Below are positions 9,052 to 18,626 of a stretch of DNA of 38,581 nucleotides, one piece after another (the stretch's first letter is position 1; every line of letters starts with the position of its first letter). This DNA is from Glaciecola sp. KUL10 (GTDB lineage: Bacteria > Pseudomonadota > Gammaproteobacteria > Enterobacterales > Alteromonadaceae), in contig NZ_BGNG01000017.1 of NCBI RefSeq assembly GCF_003203515.1, forward strand, positions 1 through 38,581. The letters run 5' to 3'. Made by a program: the position numbers and the translations under genes. The notes beneath the pieces were generated by a model. It saw only the letters and a program-made list of their open reading frames with translations. It did not search any database and was not told the origin of the DNA.

Positions 9052-10008
9052 ATGTCCATTAGTGAAAGCACGCCATTGAATATTGTGTTTGCCGGTACAC
9101 CTGAGTTTGCCGCTAAACACTTGCAAGCACTGTATGACTCAAGGCATAAAGTCGTGGCTGTTTATACACAACCAGACAGACCAGCTGGGCGAGGCAAAAA
9201 GCTCATGCCAAGCGCGGTAAAAGTGTTAGCCGAGTCTGAAAACACGCCAGTTTTTCAACCTGAAAACTTCAAAACTGAAGATGCACAACAAACGCTTGCT
9301 TCACTTAATGCAGATGTGATGGTGGTGGTGGCTTACGGGATAATTTTACCGAAAGTAATTCTCGATACACCAAAGTATGGCTGTTTAAACGTACATGGTT
9401 CGTTGCTACCTCGTTGGCGAGGCGCAGCACCTATTCAACGGGCAATATGGGCTGGTGATAAATTTACCGGTGTGAGCATTATGCAAATGGACGAGGGCTT
9501 GGATACAGGCGATGTATTGCTTGAAAAATCGATGGCCATTCCGCCTGCCGCAACAAGTGCCACGCTATATGAAGACTTGGCCGAGCTAGGTCCACCAGCC
9601 TTGGTAGAAACCCTAGACAACTTACTTGAGTTAAGTCCTACCAAACAAGATGAAGAACAAGCCAATTACGCTAAAAAGCTATCAAAAGAAGAAGCTGAAA
9701 TTGATTGGCGGCTTGATGCGCAGCAGTTACACCGAAACGTGCGCGCTTTTAATCCATGGCCGATTTGTTGGTTTACACATCAAGGTCAATCGATCAAGGT
9801 TTGGCGAACAGAGGTGGTTGAATCATTGGAAGGGGCGCCCATAGGCACAATCGTAGATGTAGACAAAACTGGGGTGGAAGTCTCGGTAGGCAAACATAAC
9901 TTAAAACTTTGCACAATTCAGCTTCCTGGGAAGAAACCGGCAGATGTCCATTCGATAATTAATGGAAAACCAGACTTGTTTAAGACTGGTATGGTCTTAG
10001 GTGAATAA
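9052..10008 (+). CDS. fmt: methionyl-tRNA formyltransferase
   Basis: Transfers formyl from 10-formyl-THF to Met-tRNAfMet. 318 aa. The N-terminal catalytic domain shows FAGTPEFA (13-20) and [15 protein letters not shown] (113-127), containing catalytic N113 and H115. It also has DEGLDTGD (147-154), with D151 as the third catalytic residue. The C-terminal OB-like tRNA-binding domain follows from about residue 210. Operon partner of def upstream; rsmB begins 93 nt downstream. Confidence 0.98.
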   Translation: MSISESTPLNIVFAGTPEFAAKHLQALYDSRHKVVAVYTQPDRPAGRGKKLMPSAVKVLAESENTPVFQPENFKTEDAQQTLASLNADVMVVVAYGIILPKVILDTPKYGCLNVHGSLLPRWRGAAPIQRAIWAGDKFTGVSIMQMDEGLDTGDVLLEKSMAIPPAATSATLYEDLAELGPPALVETLDNLLELSPTKQDEEQANYAKKLSKEEAEIDWRLDAQQLHRNVRAFNPWPICWFTHQGQSIKVWRTEVVESLEGAPIGTIVDVDKTGVEVSVGKHNLKLCTIQLPGKKPADVHSIINGKPDLFKTGMVLGE

Positions 10009-10101
10009 GTAGTTAGCTTAGCACTTATTGGATTTGCCAATATAAGGTTTGCCAAGAACGTTTGTACATTACAAAAGAACAACCTAAAAAGAGTATTATC
10101 A

Positions 10102-11442
10102 TTGAATCCAAAAGTAGGTCGTTACCCTACACATCCTAAAAACGTGCGTGCTGATGCCGCATGGGTGCTATTCCAAGTGTTAGAGCATGGTCGTTCTTGC
10201 CAAGAACTAATGCCTTTAATTTTTGAGCGACATGAAACTCAACAGCGAGCTTGGTTGCAAGAAATGATCTTTGGGTGTTTACGCGATATCCCTAGACTTC
10301 AACTATGGTTGCGCCAATTACTAGACAAACCCTTAAAAGGTGAGCAAAAACCCATTGAACACTTAATAATGCTTGGGTTTTATCAGCTTAGCTTTGCCAG
10401 AACATCAGACCATGCAGCTGTTTCAGAAACAGTCAATGCAGTGGAGTTACTTGGCTCTCATCGATTAAAAGGCCTAGTTAACGCCATTTTAAGAAATTTC
10501 CAGCGCCAAGAAACCAAAGACCAAGAAATTAAACAACCACATGTTCAATCAGGCTTACCTAAGTGGCTATACAAGCAATTATTAACGACCTACCCTGAAC
10601 AATTTGAGTCTATTGTTGAGCAAACTAATCAACGCCCTCCTCTTTGGTTGCGCGTTAATCAATTAGTATCAAGTGTTTCTGATTACGCTACAGCTTTAAA
10701 AAACGAAAACATCGAACACGAAATAGACAATGCGACCAATGCCATATTATTAAAACAAAAAGTTGAGGTTACTCAATTACCTATGTTTCAAGAAGGTGCG
10801 TTCTCGGTGCAAGATAAAGCAGCTCAATATGCAGCGCTTTTGCTGGATGTACAAGCCGATGAGCATGTATTAGATTGTTGTGCAGCTCCCGGCGGAAAAA
10901 CAGCACATTTACTTGAGTCTCAACCAAACTTAGCGTCATTGACTGCTATTGATTCAGAATCGCAACGCTTAGACCGAGTACACGAAAACTTTGCTCGCTT
11001 GGGACATGATAAACGCTTTGAAGGTCGATTAAGCATATTATGCAAAGACGCTAGCTTGTTTGGTCTAAATGAAGATATTCCCAAGTTCGATAAAATTCTA
11101 TTAGACGCGCCTTGTTCTGCTAGCGGAGTCATTAGAAGACACCCCGATATTCGTTGGTTGCGCAAGAAAGACGACATTGAAAATCTACGCGCACTACAAC
11201 AAGAGATTCTTGAAAACATTTGGACCTTGCTGGCACCTGGCGGCACGCTTCTTTATGCTACCTGCTCAATCTTAGCGCAAGAAAATAAGACGCAGATATT
11301 GTCATTTTTAAGCCGGCACCCAGAAGCACGTCTCAAACCAATTAATCAATTTGATACCGATGATTCACCGGGTTGGCAAATTTTACCGGGTGAAGCACAA
11401 ATGGATGGTTTCTATTACGCAAGATTGGTAAAGTCAGCGTAA
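10102..11442 (+). CDS. rsmB: 16S rRNA (cytosine967-C5)-methyltransferase
   Basis: Methylates C967 of 16S rRNA with SAM. 446 aa from a TTG start; no in-frame ATG lies before the conserved NVRADAA segment, so an unusual start is likely. A NusB-like RNA-binding domain spans about 15-140. The SAM loop DCCAAPGGKT is at 258-267. The two cysteines of the m5C mechanism are C338 in DAPCSASG and the nucleophile C388 in ATCSI. It follows def-fmt, as in E. coli, and precedes trkA by 30 nt. Confidence 0.96.
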   Translation: MNPKVGRYPTHPKNVRADAAWVLFQVLEHGRSCQELMPLIFERHETQQRAWLQEMIFGCLRDIPRLQLWLRQLLDKPLKGEQKPIEHLIMLGFYQLSFARTSDHAAVSETVNAVELLGSHRLKGLVNAILRNFQRQETKDQEIKQPHVQSGLPKWLYKQLLTTYPEQFESIVEQTNQRPPLWLRVNQLVSSVSDYATALKNENIEHEIDNATNAILLKQKVEVTQLPMFQEGAFSVQDKAAQYAALLLDVQADEHVLDCCAAPGGKTAHLLESQPNLASLTAIDSESQRLDRVHENFARLGHDKRFEGRLSILCKDASLFGLNEDIPKFDKILLDAPCSASGVIRRHPDIRWLRKKDDIENLRALQQEILENIWTLLAPGGTLLYATCSILAQENKTQILSFLSRHPEARLKPINQFDTDDSPGWQILPGEAQMDGFYYARLVKSA

Positions 11443-11472
11443 ATGGAGAGTGCCAAAATAAAGAGTGCGTAA

Positions 11473-12852
11473 ATGAAAATAATAATAATTGGTGCAGGAC
11501 AAGTTGGCGGCACACTTGCTGAAAACTTGGTTGGCGAAAAAAACGAAATCACCATTATTGATTCAGATATGGAAACCCTACGAAACCTCCAAGACCGCTT
11601 GGATTTGCAAGTAGTGTGTGGCACTGGCTCTCACCCAGATATACTCAAAAAAGCAGGTGCAGAAGACGCAGATATGCTTATCGCTGTCACCAACAGTGAT
11701 GAAAGCAACATGATGGCCTGTCAGGTCGCTTATAGCTTATTTAAAACGCCTACTAAGATTGCGCGCGTTCGTTCCGAGCAATACATTATTTATCAAGACC
11801 AACTATATAAGCATCAAGATATCCCAGTTGATCATCTGATCGCCCCCGAGCAGCTTGTTACTAAAGCGATTAAACGACTGATTGATTATCCCGGCGCGTT
11901 ACAAGTAGTCGAATTTGCTGACGGACGCGCCAGTTTAGTGGCAGTTAAAGCGTATTATGGCGGATTGTTAGTAGGTCATGCATTATCAGCACTTAAAGAA
12001 CATATGCCCAATGTTGATACGCGAGTGGCAGCAATATACCGACGCGGCAGACCGATTCGTCCATTAGGCTCTACCGTCATTGAAGCTGATGATGAAGTGT
12101 TTTTTATCGCCGATACTAAGCATATTCGCGCCGTAATGAGCGAACTACAAAAGCTTGAATCAAGTTACAAACGCATCATGATCGCAGGAGGCGGATTAAT
12201 CGGTGCGGGGCTGGCAAAACGCTTAGAAAGTCGACATAACGTTAAGTTGATAGAGTACAGCGCAGCGCGCGCTCAAGAGCTTTCAGGCCTACTTAGCAAA
12301 ACAATTGTATTTCATGGAGATGCCTCAGATTCCTCTTTGTTAAGTGAAGAAAACGTAGAACAAGTGGATGCGTTTATCGCCGTGACTAATGACGATGAAG
12401 CAAATATTATGTCAGCCATGCTAGCCAAACGGATGGGCGCAGCAAAAGCAATGGTACTGATCCAGCGTAGCGCTTATGTTGACCTTGTGCAAGGTGGAGA
12501 AATTGATATTGCATTCTCTCCTCAACAAGCAACGATATCAGCGCTTCTCACGCATATTCGTCGCGGCGACATCGTTAATGTTTATTCATTGAGACGCGGC
12601 GCAGCCGAAGCGATTGAAGCGATAGCGCATGGCGATGAAAACACATCAAAAGTTGTTGGCAAACAGATCCAAGATATCAAGTTACCGCCCGGTACAACGA
12701 TTGGCGCGATCGTACGCGAAGATGAAGTGGTTATCGCGCATAGCGACACAGTCATAAAAGCAAATGATCACGTGATTTTGTTCTTGGTCGATAAGAAATT
12801 CATTAACGACGTAGAAAAACTGTTTCAGCCTAGCGCTTTGTTTTTCGGTTAG
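11473..12852 (+). CDS. trkA: Trk system potassium transporter, NAD-binding subunit TrkA
   Basis: Peripheral cytoplasmic regulator of the Trk K+ uptake channel. 459 aa with the duplicated RCK architecture. The first Rossmann NAD(H)-binding loop is [13 protein letters not shown] (about 6-18) and the second is [14 protein letters not shown] (about 237-250). Each half is followed by an RCK-C region. It follows rsmB as in E. coli. The membrane partner trkH is directly adjacent but convergent, with stops six nucleotides apart, so the two subunits are transcribed separately. Confidence 0.97.
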   Translation: MKIIIIGAGQVGGTLAENLVGEKNEITIIDSDMETLRNLQDRLDLQVVCGTGSHPDILKKAGAEDADMLIAVTNSDESNMMACQVAYSLFKTPTKIARVRSEQYIIYQDQLYKHQDIPVDHLIAPEQLVTKAIKRLIDYPGALQVVEFADGRASLVAVKAYYGGLLVGHALSALKEHMPNVDTRVAAIYRRGRPIRPLGSTVIEADDEVFFIADTKHIRAVMSELQKLESSYKRIMIAGGGLIGAGLAKRLESRHNVKLIEYSAARAQELSGLLSKTIVFHGDASDSSLLSEENVEQVDAFIAVTNDDEANIMSAMLAKRMGAAKAMVLIQRSAYVDLVQGGEIDIAFSPQQATISALLTHIRRGDIVNVYSLRRGAAEAIEAIAHGDENTSKVVGKQIQDIKLPPGTTIGAIVREDEVVIAHSDTVIKANDHVILFLVDKKFINDVEKLFQPSALFFG

Positions 12853-12858
12853 CCTTGA

Positions 12859-14310
12859 TTAGCTTCGCCAAAAGGTCGGAGAAAACAATACCAATAGTGA
12901 AAAGACCTCTAGTCGACCAAATAGCATCGCAAGTACCAACAGCCATTTTCCTCCGTCACTGACTTCAGCATAAGTACCAGCAACAGAACCCAAACCAGGG
13001 CCAAGGTTGTTTAAGGTAGCTGCCGTAGCAGAAAAAGCAGTGATGTTATCCATACCTGTTCCAATTAAGCCAATCATGATGATCACAAACACGATTGCGT
13101 AGGCCGAAAAGAACCCCCAAACAGCTTCAACAACACGGTCAGGCATAGATCGCTCACCTAACTTCACCGAGTAAACTGCCTTTGGATGAATAAGTCGGTC
13201 GACCTCGCGCTTACCTTGCAAAAACAGCAGAAACACTCGAATCACTTTAAGTCCGCCACCTGTCGAACCAGCACAACCGCCAATAAAACTAGAAAATATT
13301 AATAAAATGGGTAAAAACGCGGGCCAAGAAGAAAAGTCGGTTGTTGCAAACCCTGCCGTTGTGCTGATTGAAACAGCTTGAATCAATGCTTGATCTAATG
13401 CCATACCAGCAGAGTCATACACACTGTAGTTTAGCAGCACTAAAAAGCAGACAGTGATCAATACAAACTGAATAGTAAAAAACGCCTTACACTCAGGATC
13501 CCTGAAGTAATTCTTAATATTCCGTCCATTAACTGCCGCATAATGAAGTGAAAAGTTAAGCGCGGCAATCCAAAGAAAGATAACACACACGATATTCACC
13601 GCGACACTATTGAAGTGCCCAAGGCTGGCATCATAATTCGAAAAACCGCCGATCGCGATGGTTGAAAACGCGTGACAAATGGCATCGAACAAGCTCATAC
13701 CTGCAAGCCAGTAAGCGAATGTACATGCTATTGTGAGTGATAAATAGATGTACCAAAGATGCTTCGCAGTATCGGCGATACGCGGCGTCATTTTAGAATC
13801 TTTAACAGGTCCTGGCGTTTCGGCTCGATACAATTGCATACCACCCACACCTAAAATAGGTAAAATTGCCACGGCTAATACAATGATCCCCATGCCGCCA
13901 AGCCACTGCAACTGCTGACGATAATATTGAACAGCGCTAGGCAAAAACTCAATGCCTTCGATAACCGTCGCACCAGTCGTCGTCAAACCCGAGAAGGATT
14001 CGAAGATGGCATCTGTTAAAGTCATTTCAGGTTGTTCTAACAAGGCAAAAGGCAGGGCACCAAAAGTGGCCAGCACCGTCCAAAACAGCACAACAATCAA
14101 AAAACCTTCTTTGGCTCGCAGATCAGAACGATAGCGTCTATTGGGGTACCAAAAAATCAAACCGGTGATAATAGAAAGTGCGAAGGCCAGCACAAACGCA
14201 AGACCACCGCCGTCATCGTAAATTAAAGAAATGAGCGCGGGGGGAATCATGGTGACGCTAAACAAAGCGACTAGAAGCCCCAAAATTCTAATAATTGCTC
14301 GATATTGCAT
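12859..14310 (-). CDS. trkH: Trk system potassium uptake protein TrkH/TrkG
   Basis: Membrane pore subunit of the Trk K+ uptake system, 483 aa as in E. coli TrkH. Ten or so hydrophobic segments are visible. The four repeated pore-loop regions include SGLTTTGATV, TIAIGGFSN, STTAGFATTDF and ATLNNLGPGLG, the filter-like glycine motifs of the KtrB/TrkH superfamily. No clear ribosome-binding site precedes the ATG. A small possible membrane-protein gene (14480-14659) lies about 170 nt upstream in the same direction. Confidence 0.96.
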   Translation of the reverse strand: MQYRAIIRILGLLVALFSVTMIPPALISLIYDDGGGLAFVLAFALSIITGLIFWYPNRRYRSDLRAKEGFLIVVLFWTVLATFGALPFALLEQPEMTLTDAIFESFSGLTTTGATVIEGIEFLPSAVQYYRQQLQWLGGMGIIVLAVAILPILGVGGMQLYRAETPGPVKDSKMTPRIADTAKHLWYIYLSLTIACTFAYWLAGMSLFDAICHAFSTIAIGGFSNYDASLGHFNSVAVNIVCVIFLWIAALNFSLHYAAVNGRNIKNYFRDPECKAFFTIQFVLITVCFLVLLNYSVYDSAGMALDQALIQAVSISTTAGFATTDFSSWPAFLPILLIFSSFIGGCAGSTGGGLKVIRVFLLFLQGKREVDRLIHPKAVYSVKLGERSMPDRVVEAVWGFFSAYAIVFVIIMIGLIGTGMDNITAFSATAATLNNLGPGLGSVAGTYAEVSDGGKWLLVLAMLFGRLEVFSLLVLFSPTFWRS

Positions 14311-14479
14311 GTTTTGAAATTGCTTATTCTTGTATTTTGCCGTCTGATTTTTATCTACAACGACGATGCCAATGCACGTAGTCTTTAAACTTTAATCTAA
14401 TTGGAATCAAAGGTCATTTTTATTTCAATAATTTATGTATTTCGCTAAAGCCTTGATCAAAAAAGATAAATAAAAAAAG

Positions 14480-14659
14480 TTAAAATTTGTGCTTGGAAAA
14501 CTCAAAATATGTGCTAAATTTTATGGTCTTCGATGAACGGATTGCTTTCAGTTCGATAGCATTTTTAGTCATCAATATGGAAGCGATATAAAATAATAAA
14601 AATACTAGGATGCCAGCTATAACCTGCGTCACGTTTTTCCCAGTAATTTTCACATTCAT
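14480..14659 (-). CDS. candidate small single-helix membrane protein
   Basis: An open frame of 59 codons (ATG at 14657-14659, TAA at 14480-14482) lies in the 513-nt gap between trkH and polA. It encodes a basic N terminus (MNVKITGKN), one hydrophobic helix at about 13-30 (VIAGILVFLLFYIASILM) and a polar, basic C-terminal tail ending FSKHKF. I recognise no family. No clear Shine-Dalgarno is visible, and a T-rich run follows the stop. Such a clean amphipathic layout in an intergenic region suggests a real small protein, but it could be chance. It lies upstream of trkH in the same orientation. Confidence 0.4.
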   Translation of the reverse strand: MNVKITGKNVTQVIAGILVFLLFYIASILMTKNAIELKAIRSSKTIKFSTYFEFSKHKF

Positions 14660-14732
14660 ATCTATTTGATAATGCTTTTTTGTTAATCAAGAAGGTGCGC
14701 TTTATTGCGCTCAAAAAAGATTAATCACAGAC

Positions 14733-14741
14733 TTATCCACA
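14733..14741 (+). promoter_or_regulatory. DnaA box upstream of polA
   Basis: TTATCCACA, the perfect high-affinity DnaA box, lies 83 nt upstream of the polA ATG in a non-coding region. The remainder of the 14311-14823 gap holds the small frame at 14480-14659 and AT-rich DNA. No confident -35/-10 pair was found. Confidence 0.5.
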
Positions 14742-14823
14742 GGTTACTATGAATAGTATACCTAGCTACACGCCTTTAAATATGGCATTCTAAGCATAAT
14801 TACACACACCCAATGAGTACAAG

Positions 14824-17598
14824 ATGAAAAAACAATCAACAGGCCCGTTAGTTCTCGTAGATGGTTCCTCATATTTGTTCAGAGCGTTTCATGGTTTACC
14901 GCCATTGACCAACTCCAAAGGACAAGATACCGGCGCGATATACGGCGTAGTAAATATGCTAAGAAGCCTGATGAAGGACTACGATCCATCTCATGTCGCG
15001 GTGGTGTTTGATGCTAAAGGTAAAACGTTTCGGGATGATATCTATCCTGAATACAAAGCCAACCGACCGCCAATGCCCAATGAATTGCGTTCGCAGATCG
15101 AGCCCTTACACCAAATAGTAAAAGCAATGGGCTTTCCATTGATTATCGAAGACGGTGTTGAAGCAGACGATGTGATTGGCACACTAGCAAGACAAGCTTC
15201 TGAGCAAAGTATTGAATGCGTAATTAGCACTGGCGATAAAGACATGGCTCAATTAGTAGATGAGCATGTCACGCTTATCAACACGATGACTAACACCAAA
15301 ATGGACAAAGCTGGTGTCAGTGAAAAATTTGGCGTGCCTGCAGAACTGATCATCGATTTTTTAGCGATGAAAGGCGACAAGGTTGATAACATCCCAGGGA
15401 TTCCAGGTGTGGGTGATAAAAGTGCTGTCGCCATGCTCAACGGAATCGGTGGTGTGCATAAGATTTATGAAAACCTTGATCAAATTAAAACGCTGGAATT
15501 TCGCGGTGCTAAAACCATGGCCGCTAAAATTGAGCAATATAAGGAACAAGCACTCCTTTCGTATGAATTGGCTACGATAAAGTGTGATTTAAGTTTGCCT
15601 TACGAGCCAGATACCTTGGCAATGCAAGAAATAGATAAAGCAAAACTTGCAGAGTTGTTTGCTGAATATGAATTTAAACGTTGGCTAGCAGAAGTGTCCG
15701 ATAATGCGAAGGATGTGCAAAAAACGGCAAGCGAACCTACTCAAGATTCACATTCTAACGAAAGTAACATGTCGAGCGATTTCGACGCGTCTAAATATGA
15801 AGTTATCTTTGCACAAAAAGACTTAGATAAGTGGATTGAAAAGCTGAATCAAGCCCCCTACTACGCGGTTGATACAGAAACGACAAGTCTAGATTATATG
15901 CAAGCAGAGCTTGTTGGTTTGTGCTTTTGTGTTGATGATAACGAGGCGTGTTATATTCCGCTTGCTCATGATTACCCTGATGCGCCCGAGCAACTCAATA
16001 GAGACGAGGTATTAGCTCAACTTAAGCCATTACTTGAAGATATATCTCCAAAGAAGATCGGCCAACATATTAAGTACGACAAAAACGTGTTGGCTAACTA
16101 CCAGATAAATTTACAAGGCATCTTGTCTGATACTATGCTGGCAAGTTATGTATTAAATAGCGTCGCAACTCGACATGACATGGACAGCCTTTCATTAAAG
16201 TACTTGGGCCATAAAACCATTACCTTTGAAGAAATTGCAGGCAAAGGCGCTAAGCAATTAACCTTTAATCAAATATCAATTGAAGAAGCTGCGCTATACG
16301 CGGCCGAAGATGCAGACGTCACGCTTAGGCTGTATAAACAATTAGCAAAACTCTTAGACGAACAAGGTTCGTTAAGCGCAGTACTTAACGATATTGAAGT
16401 ACCGTTGGCAAGTGCACTCGCAACAGTTGAACAAAACGGTGTGCTGATAGACAGCCAACGCCTTAATCAACAAAGCCAAGATCTCGCTAAGCGCATTATG
16501 GAACTCGAAAAAGAGGTTCATGAACTTGCAGGTGAAGCCTTTAATTTAGGGTCAACCAAGCAACTTCAACATATTTTGTTTGATAAGATGTCGTTGCCTG
16601 TTTTGAAAAAAACTCCTAAAGGTGCGCCATCAACGGCAGAGGAAGTGCTTCAAGAACTCGCGCTTCAATATGAATTGCCAGAACGCATTATGCAGTATAG
16701 AGGTTTAACAAAACTCAAAAACACCTATACCGATAAACTGCCAAAAATGCTAAATCATCGTACAGGTCGTGTTCATACAAGTTACCATCAAGCGATTACA
16801 GCCACAGGTCGTTTGTCGTCCACCGATCCTAATTTGCAGAATATTCCTATTCGTACACCAGAGGGTCGTCAAGTTAGGCAAGCGTTTATCGCACGACCAG
16901 GCTACAAAGTGGTCGCGGCCGATTATTCACAAATCGAATTGCGCATCATGGCTCATTTGAGCGGCGATAAAGGATTGTTAGAAGCCTTTGCCAGTGGAAA
17001 AGATATTCACAGCGCTACGGCGGCTGAAGTCTTTGATACACCACTAGAACAAGTTGAAACAAACCAACGACGTAATGCTAAAGCGATTAATTTTGGCCTT
17101 ATCTATGGCATGTCAGCCTTTGGCTTATCAAAGCAACTGAATATCCCAAGGCACGATGCACAAAAATACATGAATCTTTATTTTGAACGCTACCCAGGCG
17201 TATTAAAGTACATGGAAACCACCCGCGAAGACGCAAAAACCAATGGATATGTCAGCACTGTATTTAATAGACGCCTATATTTGCCTGAAATAAACGCAAG
17301 CAACAGTGCCCGCAGAAAAGGGGCAGAACGCGCGGCAATTAATGCACCGATGCAAGGAACCGCGGCAGACATAATCAAGAAAGCGATGCTCGATGTTGAT
17401 AAGTGGATACAACAAAACAACAACGATGATGTGCTTATGATTATGCAAGTGCACGATGAATTAGTCTTTGAGATCAAAGAAGATGTGCTCGAAGAAGCCA
17501 CCAATAAAATAATTGATATCATGGAGAAAGCCGTCAGCTTAGACGTTCCCTTGGTAGTAGAAGCCGGAATCGGCGATAACTGGGATGAAGCGCATTAA
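14824..17598 (+). CDS. polA: DNA polymerase I
   Basis: Repair and Okazaki-fragment processing polymerase. 924 aa against 928 in E. coli, with all three domains. The 5'-3' exonuclease spans about 1-290 (VDGSSYLFRAFHGLP at the start). The 3'-5' proofreading domain spans about 325-515, with YAVDTETTSLDYM keeping the DxE exonuclease acids. The polymerase domain has motif A DYSQIELR (D700), motif B around RRNAKAINFGLIYG and motif C QVHDE (D878). Followed by an intrinsic terminator and convergent engB. A DnaA box lies upstream. Confidence 0.98.
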   Translation: MKKQSTGPLVLVDGSSYLFRAFHGLPPLTNSKGQDTGAIYGVVNMLRSLMKDYDPSHVAVVFDAKGKTFRDDIYPEYKANRPPMPNELRSQIEPLHQIVKAMGFPLIIEDGVEADDVIGTLARQASEQSIECVISTGDKDMAQLVDEHVTLINTMTNTKMDKAGVSEKFGVPAELIIDFLAMKGDKVDNIPGIPGVGDKSAVAMLNGIGGVHKIYENLDQIKTLEFRGAKTMAAKIEQYKEQALLSYELATIKCDLSLPYEPDTLAMQEIDKAKLAELFAEYEFKRWLAEVSDNAKDVQKTASEPTQDSHSNESNMSSDFDASKYEVIFAQKDLDKWIEKLNQAPYYAVDTETTSLDYMQAELVGLCFCVDDNEACYIPLAHDYPDAPEQLNRDEVLAQLKPLLEDISPKKIGQHIKYDKNVLANYQINLQGILSDTMLASYVLNSVATRHDMDSLSLKYLGHKTITFEEIAGKGAKQLTFNQISIEEAALYAAEDADVTLRLYKQLAKLLDEQGSLSAVLNDIEVPLASALATVEQNGVLIDSQRLNQQSQDLAKRIMELEKEVHELAGEAFNLGSTKQLQHILFDKMSLPVLKKTPKGAPSTAEEVLQELALQYELPERIMQYRGLTKLKNTYTDKLPKMLNHRTGRVHTSYHQAITATGRLSSTDPNLQNIPIRTPEGRQVRQAFIARPGYKVVAADYSQIELRIMAHLSGDKGLLEAFASGKDIHSATAAEVFDTPLEQVETNQRRNAKAINFGLIYGMSAFGLSKQLNIPRHDAQKYMNLYFERYPGVLKYMETTREDAKTNGYVSTVFNRRLYLPEINASNSARRKGAERAAINAPMQGTAADIIKKAMLDVDKWIQQNNNDDVLMIMQVHDELVFEIKEDVLEEATNKIIDIMEKAVSLDVPLVVEAGIGDNWDEAH

Positions 17599-17705
17599 GA
17601 TTAAAATGCTTAGCTTAAATAATTTGATAATTTTTTAAATAAAGTTTGAACTTATCTAATAACACATACTCTATATATACGAATGTGTTGTGTTCCTTGA
17701 TAGAT

Positions 17706-17746
17706 AACCCCGATTGATTGTGCAATTGGGGTTTTTCTTTTTTAGA
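17706..17746 (+). terminator. intrinsic terminator after polA
   Basis: ACCCCGATT (17707-17715) pairs with AATTGGGGT (17724-17732) through nine pairs including one G-U, closing an 8-nt loop. A long T-rich tail follows (TTTTTCTTTTTT). The 17599-17777 gap holds nothing else certain. It is the position where E. coli encodes the Spot 42 RNA (spf). Confidence 0.8.
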
Positions 17747-17777
17747 CTGGTTAAATGTGACCGACCATTACATTTAA

Positions 17778-18401
17778 CTATTCGGTTACTTTTCGCGGAA
17801 TTTGAAACCAATCAAATAACACTTTTTCAAACTCTCCCGTTCCAAGACCAGAAAGAGATGAAAAGGCATGTACAGTGACATCGCCACAAAACGCCATTGA
17901 CGCTTCTCTGACCATCATTAACTGTTGCTTTCGTTTACCCGATTTTAGTTTGTCTGCTTTAGTTAACAAGATCAAAACAGGTAGCTCCGCATCAACTGCC
18001 CAATAAATTAAATTTTGATCTAAGTCTTTTAACGGGTGTCTGATGTCCATCAATACGACTAAGCCTCGTAGACATTCTCGTTTTTCTAGGTACTCGCCCA
18101 AGTTCTTTTGCCATTTAAGCTTCATTTCCAAAGGGACTTTGGCATATCCATAACCAGGTAAATCGACAAGACGACGATCTGGATCGAGTTCAAATATATT
18201 AATGAGTTGTGTACGACCGGGTGTTTTACTGGTGCGCGCGAGGTTATTTTGTTTCGTCAGTTTATTAAGCGCACTTGATTTACCAGCGTTCGAGCGCCCT
18301 GCAAATGCTACTTCCATGCCGTCGTAATTGTCGAGGTGGCTAATGCTTGGTGCACTGGTTAAAAACTTTGCTTTGGTAAAATAAGACATGTAGCAGGTCA
18401 T
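17778..18401 (-). CDS. engB: ribosome biogenesis GTP-binding protein YihA/EngB
   Basis: Small essential TRAFAC-class GTPase for 50S assembly. 207 aa. G1 motif [14 protein letters not shown] (about 35-48), G2 region with [10 protein letters not shown]3 DLPGYGYA, G4 TKAD, and a G5-like SSLSG near the C terminus. Two ATGs are possible (18401 and 18389); neither has a strong ribosome-binding site. Convergent with polA, as in most gammaproteobacteria. Confidence 0.97.
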   Translation of the reverse strand: MTCYMSYFTKAKFLTSAPSISHLDNYDGMEVAFAGRSNAGKSSALNKLTKQNNLARTSKTPGRTQLINIFELDPDRRLVDLPGYGYAKVPLEMKLKWQKNLGEYLEKRECLRGLVVLMDIRHPLKDLDQNLIYWAVDAELPVLILLTKADKLKSGKRKQQLMMVREASMAFCGDVTVHAFSSLSGLGTGEFEKVLFDWFQIPRKVTE

Positions 18402-18498
18402 CCGATAAAATGATTAGTCGGCGCTTAGTTCAAGTAAGTCTTAAGCCAGCCGATGTGAACAAGTGGAACAATGAATGAACGAAATGAGTTATCAATCA

Positions 18499-18512
18499 TT
18501 GATTTAAATCCA
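18499..18512. promoter_or_regulatory. FNR-like box in engB-cytochrome c4 divergent region
   Basis: TTGATTTAAATCCA matches TTGAT-N4-ATCAA at 9 of 10 positions, about 120 nt upstream of the cytochrome c4 ATG. A plausible oxygen-responsive site given the respiratory gene downstream, but no matching promoter was resolved. Confidence 0.35.
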
Positions 18513-18528
18513 TAGTATTAGTATCAAT

Positions 18529-18546
18529 GGAGTTTTTAAAAACTCC
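18529..18546. repeat. perfect 18-bp palindrome upstream of cytochrome c4 gene
   Basis: GGAGTTTTTAAAAACTCC is a perfect palindrome (18529-18546) with no T-tract after it. It could be a regulator operator or fold as a hairpin with a TTTAAA loop. It lies about 80 nt upstream of the cytochrome gene and about 130 nt upstream of engB. Confidence 0.45.
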
Positions 18547-18626
18547 TAATATGTGTACAATACCACGTTAACAGCATAGTTTGATATGTTGACACACACA
18601 GATTCGGACGTTTAAAGAGATAAAGT

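Noticed and set aside
9162-9170. TTATACACA, a perfect DnaA box inside fmt
   Set aside because: A single 9-mer in a coding region is expected by chance at this window size; nothing around it supports function.
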